A stretch of 8,363 bases of DNA from Trebonia sp030042015. Lineage in GTDB: Bacteria; Actinomycetota; Actinomycetes; Streptosporangiales; Streptosporangiaceae. The notes under the pieces were generated by a model, which worked only from the letters and a program-made list of their open reading frames with translations, was not told the origin of the DNA and ran no database searches. The DNA lies in assembly GCF_030042015.1 (NCBI RefSeq), contig NZ_JASIAL010000559.1:1-8363 (forward strand). Direction: 5' to 3'. Numbering within the stretch: the first letter of the stretch is position 1; each line of letters starts with the position of its first letter. Of this stretch, positions 1 through 5,512 are shown one piece after another. Both the position numbers and the translations under genes were made by a program.

Positions 1-1
1 G

Positions 2-160
2 CTCGCCCGCTCGATCGGCAACGAGGCGCCGAAGATCAACGCCGGGCTGACCGACGCCGTGCACAACACCGCGCCGCTCGCGGCGCTGCGCACCACGATC
101 GAGCACGCAACGATCATCATCGGCGGGCTGCAGCGCGGCCGGGCCAGGCTGGGAGGTTAG
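2..160 (+). CDS. Partial CDS, C-terminal end of an unidentified protein
   Basis: An open frame enters from the left edge and ends at TAG 158-160. It gives 52 residues ending LQRGRARLGG. The visible part is polar, then has a short hydrophobic patch (ATIIIGGL) before a basic tail. I do not recognise a family. The stop lies 2 nt before the ATG of the next gene, and the GGGAGG that would serve as that gene's ribosome binding site lies inside this gene's last codons, so the two are very probably cotranscribed and translationally linked. The downstream genes are small membrane proteins, so this may belong to the same membrane-associated set, but that is inference from position only. Confidence 0.7.
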   Translation, partial: LARSIGNEAPKINAGLTDAVHNTAPLAALRTTIEHATIIIGGLQRGRARLGG

Positions 161-162
161 CC

Positions 163-468
163 ATGCACGCGCTCGCGATGTCAGCATTGGCGATGTCAGG
201 CACCGAGCACACCCTGTGGGTGTGGGCCCTCATCGTCGGCCTGATCGTCCTGGTCGCGGTCGCGGCCCTGCTCAGCCTGCTCATCTACCTCGTGCAGGTC
301 ATCGACCGCCGGGTGGTGACGGTCCGCGACACGCTCAAGGCGGCCAAGGCGAACACCGCCGACACCGTGCTGATCCCCCAGGTCGCCACCGGCGTGGACG
401 CGGTCCTCGCCGAGGGCCTGCAGCACCATCTGTTCCTCGGCCGGGTGCTCGGAAAGGTGAAGTCCTGA
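163..468 (+). CDS. Small single-pass membrane protein, unknown function
   Basis: This 101-residue protein has one strong transmembrane segment at about residues 20-44 (ALIVGLIVLVAVAALLSLLI) after a short N-terminus. A soluble helical-looking tail of about 55 residues follows, starting with basic residues (DRRVVTVRDTLKAAK), which would by the positive-inside rule be cytoplasmic. ATG 163 is preceded by GGGAGG 6 nt upstream. The stop TGA shares its A with the ATG of the next gene (TGATG at 466-470), a classic coupling arrangement. No catalytic motif is visible. It resembles, in architecture only, small actinobacterial membrane proteins with one N-terminal helix and a helical tail; a named family cannot be assigned. 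The operon setting suggests a subunit of a small membrane complex, which is inference. Confidence 0.75.
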   Translation: MHALAMSALAMSGTEHTLWVWALIVGLIVLVAVAALLSLLIYLVQVIDRRVVTVRDTLKAAKANTADTVLIPQVATGVDAVLAEGLQHHLFLGRVLGKVKS

Positions 469-944
469 TGACCTTGCTAGTCGTCCTGACCGTGATCGAG
501 ATCGTCGTGCTGATCGCGGCGCTGGCGTTCTACCTGTTCTGGGTCGGCACCCTGCTCGCCCGCATCGCGACCAACCTGGAGGAGTGCGCGGAGATCGTCC
601 GCGGCATCGTGGCCGACGCCGCGCTCATCGGCCCTGGCGTCGAGCACATCAACGAGACCGGCGGCGTCGTCGCCGGCGCGCTGCCGCTGCTGTACGGGAT
701 GGCCGAGGAGATCGTCACCGACGTCACCCCGCGGCCCGGGCAGCCGGCCGAGCCCGAGCCCGCCAGGCCCGCCTCCGGTACCCGCCGCTCCCGGCTGCTG
801 CACGCCGTCGGCTTCTCACCCGACTTATCCCGAACGAGCCGTGCCGCTCCGGAGTCGGAAGGGTTCCCGACCTTGCCACCTTGCCCCTTTGAGGGGGTCG
901 GGAACCAGGGGAAACGTAACGCAGCCGCGCGTTCCCGCTGCTAG
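468..944 (+). CDS. Small membrane protein with C-terminus extended into an intergenic repeat
   Basis: Start ATG 468 overlaps the previous stop by one base and has AAGGTG about 9 nt upstream. Residues 1-28 are strongly hydrophobic (LLVVLTVIEIVVLIAALAFYLFW), giving one N-terminal transmembrane segment. A helical region follows (LARIATNLEECAEIVRGI) and then a conserved-looking segment (GPGVEHINETGGVVAGALPL) before a Pro/Glu-rich linker. The last 45 or so residues, from about 807, are encoded by sequence that recurs between genes at 2303-2332. The ancestral stop has therefore probably been lost or replaced, and the present TAG at 942-944 lies inside a hairpin. The body of the protein is secure; the C-terminal 45 residues may not be functional. 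Family and function are unknown. It is the last gene of the three-gene run and looks structurally similar to its neighbour, possibly an ancient paralogue. Confidence 0.7.
   Translation: MTLLVVLTVIEIVVLIAALAFYLFWVGTLLARIATNLEECAEIVRGIVADAALIGPGVEHINETGGVVAGALPLLYGMAEEIVTDVTPRPGQPAEPEPARPASGTRRSRLLHAVGFSPDLSRTSRAAPESEGFPTLPPCPFEGVGNQGKRNAAARSRC
807..850. repeat. Dispersed intergenic repeat, copy 1
   Basis: Positions 807-836 match 2303-2332 at 29 of 30 bases; the core is CGACTTATCCCGAACG. The adjoining 835-850 matches 2381-2396 at 15 of 16 bases (CGAGCCGTGCC then G or A, then CTCC). In both places the element lies at or beyond the 3' end of a gene. A short inverted pair (GTCGG and CCGAC, 8 nt apart) sits at its left end in both copies. 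The repetition is seen directly; calling it a genome-wide dispersed element is inference. Confidence 0.75.
862..906. terminator. Inverted repeat after the membrane-protein operon, terminator-like
   Basis: GGTTCCCGACC at 862-872 is perfectly complementary to GGTCGGGAACC at 896-906, an 11-bp stem. An alternative nested stem, CCCC/GGGG at 884-887 and 893-896, overlaps it. There is no T-run afterwards, so if it terminates transcription it is of the actinobacterial type without a U-tract. It may equally be part of the dispersed repeat. It lies inside the present reading frame of the preceding gene. Confidence 0.45.
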
Positions 945-951
945 CGGAAAC
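931..951. other. Hairpin with 3-nt loop over the stop codon of the membrane-protein gene
   Basis: GTTCCCGCT (931-939) pairs with AGCGGAAAC (943-951) with one C-A mismatch, leaving the loop GCT. The TAG stop of the preceding reading frame is at 942-944. No T-run follows. Its role is unknown. Confidence 0.35.
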
Positions 952-954
952 ATT

Positions 955-1022
955 CCCAATCCAGCCGGGCCGCTGGCGCAACTGGCCCAATCCAGCCGGG
1001 CCGCTGGCGCAACTGGCCCAAT
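955..1022. repeat. 31-bp tandem repeat, two copies plus a partial third
   Basis: Two identical 31-bp units occupy 955-985 and 986-1016. Each begins CCCAATCCAGCCGGGC and ends GCGCAACTGG. A third copy begins with CCCAAT at 1017-1022 and then diverges. The unit is rich in short inverted GC segments. No gene is supported across it. The exact identity of the copies suggests recent duplication or ongoing copy-number change. Confidence 0.9.
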
Positions 1023-1229
1023 GTCTCGGCGGTCTGAATAGCCGTGACGAGCCGCCAGGCGCACGAGACGCCGGTGAGGACGGCCTCGACGCCGCCTGCC
1101 GGGGACGGGGCGCCGACCCGCTGCCACGCACGGCCGCCCCTGCCAGGACTGCCAGCCGGCGAGCGCGGTTCCGCTCACCACCAGCCGCGTTCCAGTGCGC
1201 GGTCGGCCCCCCGCGTCCGGTCGAGTCCG
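1023..1229. other. Gap without a recognisable gene
   Basis: Open frames exist on both strands here, as expected at this G+C content. They run through the tandem repeat or have irregular composition, and none shows a recognisable domain or a convincing ribosome binding site. I see no gene here. Confidence 0.6.
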
Positions 1230-1345
1230 TTGACCCATGGTCAATGCCGGTTTCCGGGAGGTCTCATGCTTGCTGAATGGTACGTCGCCATGGCCGACAT
1301 GCCCGGTGGCCGAGAACTCGGAGACGGCCACTGAGCTGACGTACC
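1230..1345. repeat. Nested inverted-repeat block, possible structured RNA or regulatory element
   Basis: TTGACC (1230-1235) and GGTCAA (1239-1244) form a perfect palindrome around CAT. Next to it, GGTACGTC (1279-1286) pairs with GACGTACC (1338-1345). Inside that, GTGGCCG (1306-1312) pairs with CGGCCAC (1325-1331). The two concentric arms would form a long stem with internal loops on either strand. The block lies 227 nt or more upstream of the DUF1707 gene. It could be a leader structure, an operator cluster or a mobile-element remnant; nothing decides between these. Confidence 0.45.
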
Positions 1346-1571
1346 AGCAGCCCTCTATCTTGCAGTACCCGCTGGCTGGCAGCTCCACGGACATGGGTGA
1401 TGACGGTCCGCGACACCGCTCCCCAGCCACAGCGGCCGCATCGGCCCGGTCGGCCCCGGGCTGGCCGCTGCGCTCCAGCCCGGGGGCGACGATCGACGTA
1501 GCCTGACGCTGCGTGGTGGCAGGCTCACTGCTAGCCTCTGGTATGAGGGTCCCCGCGAGGGGAGGCGGCTG
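1346..1571. other. Upstream region of the DUF1707 gene, no gene seen
   Basis: No coding frame with a recognisable domain was found. TAGCCT at 1532-1537 fits the actinobacterial TANNNT -10 pattern, but no matching -35 is seen. The ribosome binding site GGGAGG at 1560-1565 belongs to the following gene. Confidence 0.4.
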
Positions 1572-2258
1572 ATGGAGATGGAGACAGGGCCGGGAGGCCG
1601 GGGTGCGGCGGCCGGGTGGCTGCGAGCATCCGATGCTGACCGCGAGCGAGTGGTCGCACTGCTTCAGGCAGCGTTCGTGGAGGGCCTGCTGACACGGGAC
1701 GAGTTCGGGGACCGGGTTGGCGGCGCGCTCACGGCGCTCACCTATGCGGACCTGGCCACGCTAACTGCCGACATCCCCGCCGGGGCGGCGCCCATGCCGC
1801 AGCGCGCGGCCAGGGCCGCGGCTGCCAGGAGCCGGCCCCGTCCCGGCCGCCGGGCGGTGGCCGGTGGCTGCACGCTCGTCACGGGGGCGGTCATGATGAC
1901 GGACGCCGCGCTGACCGGCAGCGGGGCGGGTCCCACAGCGAACCTGTTCTACCTGCTGTTCATCCTGGCCTTCCTGGTCGCGTTCGTCTCCTGGCTTTGC
2001 GCGGTCTCCGCGCACCGCGGCGACGCGACAGCCGGACATCCGCCGCACAGGCAACCGCCAGGCGCTATCGGCGAGGCCGCGCCGAGGCAGGCGGCTACCC
2101 CGGCAAGGCAGTCCGTTCAGGACGGCCAGGCAGGGCAGGCCGGGCAGGCCGGGCACGGCACGGCCCAGGACACGCCGGGCTATCCTGCGCGGATGACTGT
2201 CCTGTCGCGACGGCGAGCCGCCTGGCACGGGGCCTGGATCGGGGCGACATGGCTGTGA
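1572..2258 (+). CDS. DUF1707 (SHOCT-like) domain membrane protein
   Basis: This 228-residue protein carries a DUF1707 domain at about residues 16-66. Visible hallmarks are LRASDADRERVVALLQAAF, GLLTRDEFGDRVGGAL and TYADLATLTADIP. This short helical domain is common at the N-terminus of actinobacterial membrane proteins and its molecular role is not established. A basic linker (about 75-95) is followed by a weakly hydrophobic stretch near 96-110 and a strong transmembrane segment near 122-142 (LFYLLFILAFLVAFVSWL). The rest is a low-complexity tail with an in-frame 9-bp repeat encoding GQAGQAGQAG. ATG 1572 is favoured by GGGAGG 6 nt upstream; ATG 1578 is possible. The last 22 residues follow a TATCCT box and an in-frame ATG at 2193, so the natural C-terminus may differ. 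It converges on the lipoprotein gene. Confidence 0.85.
   Translation: MEMETGPGGRGAAAGWLRASDADRERVVALLQAAFVEGLLTRDEFGDRVGGALTALTYADLATLTADIPAGAAPMPQRAARAAAARSRPRPGRRAVAGGCTLVTGAVMMTDAALTGSGAGPTANLFYLLFILAFLVAFVSWLCAVSAHRGDATAGHPPHRQPPGAIGEAAPRQAATPARQSVQDGQAGQAGQAGHGTAQDTPGYPARMTVLSRRRAAWHGAWIGATWL
2122..2154. repeat. Short in-frame 9-bp tandem repeat in the DUF1707 gene
   Basis: About three imperfect 9-bp units (GGGCAGGCC and variants) encode Gly-Gln-Ala repeats in the hydrophilic tail. Such repeats usually arise by slippage and need carry no function. Confidence 0.6.
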
Positions 2259-2302
2259 CAGCGCCATACGAACGCCGTTCCGGTGGCCGTGGCCAGCAGG
2301 AA

Positions 2303-2396
2303 GTCGGCTTCTCGCCCGACTTATCCCGAACGGACAGTGCCGCCTCCCCCGGAGCAGCGACCGCGCCCCGAGCAGCCGACCGAGCCGTGCCACTCC
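2303..2396. repeat. Dispersed intergenic repeat, copy 2 (split)
   Basis: 2303-2332 matches 807-836 (29 of 30), and 2381-2396 matches 835-850 (15 of 16). The two modules are contiguous in copy 1 but about 48 nt apart here, so copy 2 carries an insertion or copy 1 a deletion. This copy lies in the intergenic space between two convergent genes. Confidence 0.75.
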
Positions 2397-2433
2397 CCAG
2401 CCACAATTCCCGCAACCCACTCACCGGGTTTAG

Positions 2434-2464
2434 CCTAGCCGCGGCCGGCGCGGCCCTGGCTAGG
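2434..2464. terminator. Hairpin at the convergent gene junction, overlapping the lipoprotein stop
   Basis: CCTAGCC (2434-2440) pairs perfectly with GGCTAGG (2458-2464), and an inner GGCC/GGCC pair extends the stem. The TAG stop of the minus-strand lipoprotein gene (2460-2462) is inside the right arm. It could act as a bidirectional terminator for the two convergent genes. It lacks a T-run, so it would be of the U-tract-free kind. Confidence 0.45.
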
Positions 2465-3959
2465 GCGCGAGCAGTTGCACCACCTGGTTGTTACTGTTCA
2501 TGCCGGCGCCGCCCAGGCCGGTTCCGATCACGCTCGGGCAGCCCGCGGCCGCGCCGTTGACACCGGGGTAAGGATCTGACTCGTAGGACAACTGCTTGCC
2601 AGTGGCGGCGCTGAGAGTGGCCAGCTGGTTGTTGGCTGCGACCAGAACCTGCGAAGAGGTCAGGTCGCACACGGCGCCGCCCCCGATGTTCACCGTCCAC
2701 TGCGTCCGTCCCGTCCCGGGATCGAGCGCGAGCAGTTCGGTCGCCGAGCCGGCCTCGTTCCTGGTGCGCGCGATCAAGATCGCCGAGTCGTTGACCCCCA
2801 CGATGATGTCCGTGCTGTACAGCGGCACCGGGTCGTTCCACAACTGGTGCAGCGACGGCAGCGCGTAGCCGCGCTCGGCGGAGTTACCGTTCTCGTCGGA
2901 GTACACGGTGGCGAGGTAGCCGCCGTCCGGCGTGGCCACGGCGTCGAGCCCGCTGCCTTCTCCCAGATCCCCGGTGTAGCCTGTCACGGCGAAGTTGTCC
3001 GGCGCGGCGTCGTTGGCGATGGGGACCTCACCGTCAAGCTCCAGGCTGGCGCCCCTCGGCCCCCCTGGTCCTGCCGCGGTGCCAAGCTGCGGCCAGCTGC
3101 CCGGGACCGTCACGGTCAGGCTCGCGTAGTCGCCGTCTACGTCGCTTCCGCTGCCGGTGACGACGTCGTTGCCGAGGACGCCCGCCAAGTCCGAGCGCGG
3201 GTAGAGCTTGCCTGTCGTCAGGTCGATCGCGTCGAGGTAGGCGTTCGGGCCCCCGCTTGACGGCAGTTCGAGGACGCCCCACTGCCCGTTGAGGGTGGAC
3301 ATGAAGGCGTAGAGCTCACCTGTGCCGCCTGGCGGGCAGGAAATCTGCTCGGCCTGATTCTTCACGATGCTGGCGGTCCAGACGGACGCGCCCGTCGCGG
3401 CGTTCCACGCGGTCATCGTCTCCGAGTAAGACGCCGGCTTGATCCCTTGTGCAGGGGTCGTCGATATCAGCACGGTGACGATCAGCCGACCTGCCTTGTT
3501 CACGATGTCAGCCGCTCCGCAATCGCCGCTAAACGACCCGGCGTGCAGCGTCGCCAGCAGGTTCCCGCCGATGTCGTACGTCTGCAGGGAGGACACGTCG
3601 GTGTTGGAATTCAGGTCAAACAAGTCGTGGACCGCCGTGAACCCGCTGCCCAGCGGGTTCGAGATCACGTTCGTCTGCCCTATCTCGTTGATCGTCGCCA
3701 GGGTGGTCCCGGCGGCAGGAGCGGTCGCCAAGCCTGGTGCGGCGGGCGATCCTCCTGACCCCTCGGGGACCGGTGACCCTGGCCCGGACCCTGACGGCGC
3801 GGACGGCGCGGTGGCGGCAGACGAGCCGGCCACGGCCGGCGCCGTAGACGAACCGGCGCACCCCGCCAGAACCCCCGTCACGAGGACCGCGAGGACCGAT
3901 GGCACGGCAGTCCGGCACTTGATCGTGACGCGCCAGGGACACCTGAATGGCGGCACCAT
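2460..3959 (-). CDS. PQQ-type beta-propeller lipoprotein
   Basis: The 499-residue product begins with a lipoprotein signal peptide: a basic n-region, the hydrophobic VLAVLVTGVL and the lipobox LAGC with the lipidated Cys at 34. A flexible Ser/Pro/Gly/Ala linker (about 35-85) leads to a repeat domain. Propeller-type repeats are seen at about 184-196 (AWNAATGASVWTASI), 409-425 (LLALDPGTGRTQWTVNIGG) and 446-458 (LSAATGKQLSY), matching the PQQ-like or quinoprotein propeller pattern of a D/N-x-x-TG-x-x-x-W blade end. The protein is probably anchored outside the membrane as a binding or scaffold lipoprotein. PQQ binding itself cannot be claimed. ATG 3959 is chosen because AGGTGGGGAG lies just upstream; the frame is open to 4055, but the signal peptide fits the shorter form. 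Confidence 0.88.
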   Translation of the reverse strand: MVPPFRCPWRVTIKCRTAVPSVLAVLVTGVLAGCAGSSTAPAVAGSSAATAPSAPSGSGPGSPVPEGSGGSPAAPGLATAPAAGTTLATINEIGQTNVISNPLGSGFTAVHDLFDLNSNTDVSSLQTYDIGGNLLATLHAGSFSGDCGAADIVNKAGRLIVTVLISTTPAQGIKPASYSETMTAWNAATGASVWTASIVKNQAEQISCPPGGTGELYAFMSTLNGQWGVLELPSSGGPNAYLDAIDLTTGKLYPRSDLAGVLGNDVVTGSGSDVDGDYASLTVTVPGSWPQLGTAAGPGGPRGASLELDGEVPIANDAAPDNFAVTGYTGDLGEGSGLDAVATPDGGYLATVYSDENGNSAERGYALPSLHQLWNDPVPLYSTDIIVGVNDSAILIARTRNEAGSATELLALDPGTGRTQWTVNIGGGAVCDLTSSQVLVAANNQLATLSAATGKQLSYESDPYPGVNGAAAGCPSVIGTGLGGAGMNSNNQVVQLLAP

Positions 3960-3975
3960 GAAAACGCTCCCCACC

Positions 3976-4146
3976 TCAGAGCCGAAAGCCGTTTCGGCTG
4001 TGCGACAGTATGGCCGTCGGCACAGCCCCGGTGAGCGTGTTTCGTGAATTGTCATACGCGGCGAGTTCCGCGTAGGCGCCGTGCACGTCGTCCGCGGTCA
4101 GCGTGGTCAGGTCAGCCGCCGTCGCGGACTCGCCAAGCCGGACCAC
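3976..4146 (-). CDS. Possible small ORF upstream of the lipoprotein gene
   Basis: A minus-strand frame, here taken from GTG 4146 (56 residues), ends at TGA 3976-3978, directly before the ribosome binding site of the lipoprotein gene. Its sequence (VVRLGESATAADLTTLTADD and then AYAELAAYDNS) has coding-like composition, but I recognise no domain. The open frame continues further upstream on the minus strand, antisense to the toxin locus, so the true start is unknown. It could be a small gene cotranscribed with the lipoprotein or the C-terminal remnant of a gene cut off by arrival of the adjacent TA module. Confidence 0.3.
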   Translation of the reverse strand: MVRLGESATAADLTTLTADDVHGAYAELAAYDNSRNTLTGAVPTAILSHSRNGFRL

Positions 4147-4169
4147 GCGTACGTCCCGGTGTGCAACCC

Positions 4170-4213
4170 TATAGTCAGCATTCTGACCAATGAGATCTAT
4201 ACTCGTGACTATA
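4170..4213 (+). promoter_or_regulatory. Putative autoregulatory operator and promoter of the RelE-type TA locus
   Basis: TATAGTCA (4170-4177) and TGACTATA (4206-4213) form a perfect 8-bp inverted repeat 28 bp apart. Between them GTCAG/CTGAC (4174-4178 and 4183-4187) forms a second, shorter one. TATAGT 4170-4175 is a good -10 box and lies 14 nt before ATG 4190. TA antitoxins of the Phd/YefM type usually bind such palindromes and repress their own promoter; that is family knowledge, not shown here. Confidence 0.5.
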
Positions 4214-4499
4214 ACGATCGCTGCCACGCCCGTTCCCTTGCCGGAGGCCAAGGCCCGGCTGTCCGAGTTTGCCCGGCGGGTGCGCCGGCAGCATGAGCGG
4301 ATCACCCTGACCCGCAACGGCGAGCCTGCTGTCGGTCGATGACCTTGAGGGCATGGAGATGACCCTGGAGATCCTCGCTGACGCCGACGCGGTGGCGCGG
4401 ATCGGGGAGAGCCTTGCGGCGCTCGGCCGCGGCGAGCCCGGCGCGGACCTGGCGACGGTACGCCAGGACCTGGCCCGGCGCCGCGCCGGCGGCGCGTGA
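4190..4499 (+). pseudogene. Phd/YefM-type antitoxin, frameshifted into two pieces
   Basis: The N-terminal piece (ATG 4190 or GTG 4205 to TGA 4340-4342) reads PLPEAKARLSEFARRVRRQ and ERITLTRNGEPA, the DNA-binding Phd/YefM pattern in which VVL(I)-SxxDL should follow. That continuation is present but in another frame: LLSVDDLEGMEMTLEIL from 4326 to the TGA at 4497-4499. The best explanation is a small deletion (8 or 11 nt) in the codons around the usual PAVLL segment, possibly between short CCTG repeats. The C-terminal piece could still start at ATG 4353 or 4359, giving a peptide of about 46-48 residues that corresponds to the toxin-binding half in this family. Its stop overlaps the toxin start by 4 bases (GTGA). 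Either the antitoxin is dead, or it functions as two peptides. Confidence 0.7.
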
Positions 4500-4786
4500 C
4501 CGGCCAGCCGGGGCAGCGGTACGACATCCGGTTCCAGCCCGCGGCCAGGCGGGCGATCGCTTCCCGGCTCCCGGAAGCCGTCACGGCGGCTGTGATCGAA
4601 TTCTGCGACAGCGCGCCGGCGGAGAACCCGTACCGTGTCGGCAAGCCGCTGACCGGCCCCCTGTCGGGGTGCCATGGCGCCCGTCGCGGCACCTACCGCC
4701 CCGTCTACCGGATCGGCGAGAACACCCGCACCGTCCACGTCCTCGACATCGAGCACCGTTCGGAGATCTACAGCCCGCATCTGTAG
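4496..4786 (+). CDS. RelE/ParE-family toxin
   Basis: The 96-residue product matches the type II RelE/ParE fold in size and order: YDIRFQPAARRAIASRLPE at the N-terminus, a helical stretch, then the core strands GCHGARRGTYRPVYRIGEN and RTVHVLDIEHRSEIY. Members cleave ribosome-bound mRNA or poison gyrase; basic residues in the RRGTYRPVYRI strand and the IEHR near the C-terminus are in the usual places. The sequence does not reveal which target applies. GTG 4496 is chosen because it overlaps the antitoxin stop as GTGA, the usual coupling. The frame is intact although the antitoxin in front is frameshifted, which is unexpected for an active toxin. Confidence 0.85.
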   Translation: MTGQPGQRYDIRFQPAARRAIASRLPEAVTAAVIEFCDSAPAENPYRVGKPLTGPLSGCHGARRGTYRPVYRIGENTRTVHVLDIEHRSEIYSPHL

Positions 4787-4804
4787 CCGACCACGAGTTG
4801 GCAC

Positions 4805-4994
4805 TCGCAGCGGTGTAGAAGCGGGAGTCAACGCGCGTTCTGTTGCCCGCGAGATGCTGCGCGAGAAGGTGCGGATGGCAAAGCGGATAGCCGAACAGCG
4901 ACCGGCATGTCTTGTAAAGATTCTGGCCATCGGTGAAAACCAAGACTCTAGCTCTCGGGTCTGTCACGAGCGCGGTGAGCGCTGGATCAGGCAT
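4805..4994 (-). pseudogene. NYN-domain protein, N-terminal fragment
   Basis: From ATG 4994 the minus strand encodes about 63 residues: VLVFTDGQNLYKTCRSLFGY, then PLCHPHLLAQHLAG, then DSRFYTA. This is the N-terminal part of a NYN (PIN-like, LabA/DUF88-type) nuclease, including the first catalytic Asp in the FTDGQNLY motif. After RFYT the resemblance stops, just beyond the end of the RelE-type toxin gene, and the frame continues as antisense of that gene. The full family is two or more times longer and needs further acidic residues that are absent here, so this is a truncated remnant. The cut may mark the boundary of the TA module's insertion. No Shine-Dalgarno is seen. Confidence 0.65.
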
Positions 4995-5021
4995 CTGACC
5001 ATTACATCTGGCGGGACCGAC

Positions 5022-5056
5022 AAAAAGCCCCGGTCATCCGCAAGGAAGCCGGGGCC
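5022..5056 (-). terminator. Rho-independent terminator of the vapBC operon
   Basis: Read on the minus strand, a 7-bp GC stem (CCGGGGC/GCCCCGG at 5049-5055 and 5027-5033) closes an inner TCC/GGA stem with a four-base loop. The run of five T follows directly (A-run at 5022-5026 on the plus strand). It lies about 65 nt after the vapC stop. Confidence 0.85.
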
Positions 5057-5119
5057 GGTAAAGCGAATCTCAGTATGGCGCATCGGCGCATCGTCCGGCT
5101 ATTCGGCGGATAGTTTTGG

Positions 5120-5512
5120 CTAGACTGGCGAGTCGACCGGGAGGCCTGCCGTCCTGGCGGCGTCCAGCAGGCGCTTGTCGTAGGTCACGAACGAGGTCAG
5201 GGTGCTGCGGGTGTGCAGCGCCGTCCCGAGGTGGATCGCGTCCAGGCTGCGCACCGTGGCCGGGCGGACCGTCTGGGCCAGGATCCGTATGGGCAAATCC
5301 AGGCTAACGAGGTCGACCTGATCCAGCAGGGCGGGCAGCCGCGAGATGGCCTCGGGTGCGTACCGGGCCAGCGCACGAAAGGACTCGATCTCGGTCAGTA
5401 CCGAGCTAATCCAGCCTGTCTCTGCCCGCTCATCCAGCCAGGTGCGCAGCGCTGGCGTTTCCGGCTCGGCATGGACGAGCTTGACGACGGCGGGTGAGTC
5501 AAGGTAGATCAT
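5120..5512 (-). CDS. vapC: VapC-type PIN-domain toxin
   Basis: The 130-residue product has the complete PIN acidic set of a VapC ribonuclease: D5 in MIYLDSPAVVKL, E43 in SSVLTEIESFRAL, D91 in RSLDAIHLGTAL and D112 in FVTYDKRLL. The length is typical. VapC toxins are Mg-dependent RNases that cut tRNA or rRNA sites and are held inactive by the cognate VapB. One deviation is Pro7 where Thr/Ser-Ala-Leu usually follows the first Asp (LDSPAV against LDTSAL); the acidic residues are intact. Its ATG shares one base with the vapB stop (TGATG), so translation is coupled. A strong terminator follows. The target RNA cannot be predicted. Confidence 0.9.
   Translation of the reverse strand: MIYLDSPAVVKLVHAEPETPALRTWLDERAETGWISSVLTEIESFRALARYAPEAISRLPALLDQVDLVSLDLPIRILAQTVRPATVRSLDAIHLGTALHTRSTLTSFVTYDKRLLDAARTAGLPVDSPV

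Noticed and set aside
955..1022. CRISPR array
   Set aside because: Units are directly adjacent with no spacers; a simple tandem duplication.
825..1430. Long minus-strand ORF of about 200 codons
   Set aside because: It runs through the tandem repeat and dispersed repeat, has no recognisable domain and no ribosome binding site; explained by high G+C.
2193..2258. Possible leaderless start after TATCCT at 2181-2186
   Set aside because: The peptide would be only 21 residues, in frame with the DUF1707 gene tail; spacing alone is not enough.
1761..2420. Minus-strand ORF of 219 codons opposite the DUF1707 gene
   Set aside because: Arg/Gly-rich shadow frame; the plus strand carries a recognised domain and a good ribosome binding site.
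3439..4047. Plus-strand ORF opposite the lipoprotein N-terminus
   Set aside because: Shadow of the lipoprotein gene, which has a signal peptide, lipobox and propeller repeats.
3960..4055. N-terminal extension of the lipoprotein to 4055
   Set aside because: It would place 32 extra residues before the signal peptide; ATG 3959 has a strong ribosome binding site.
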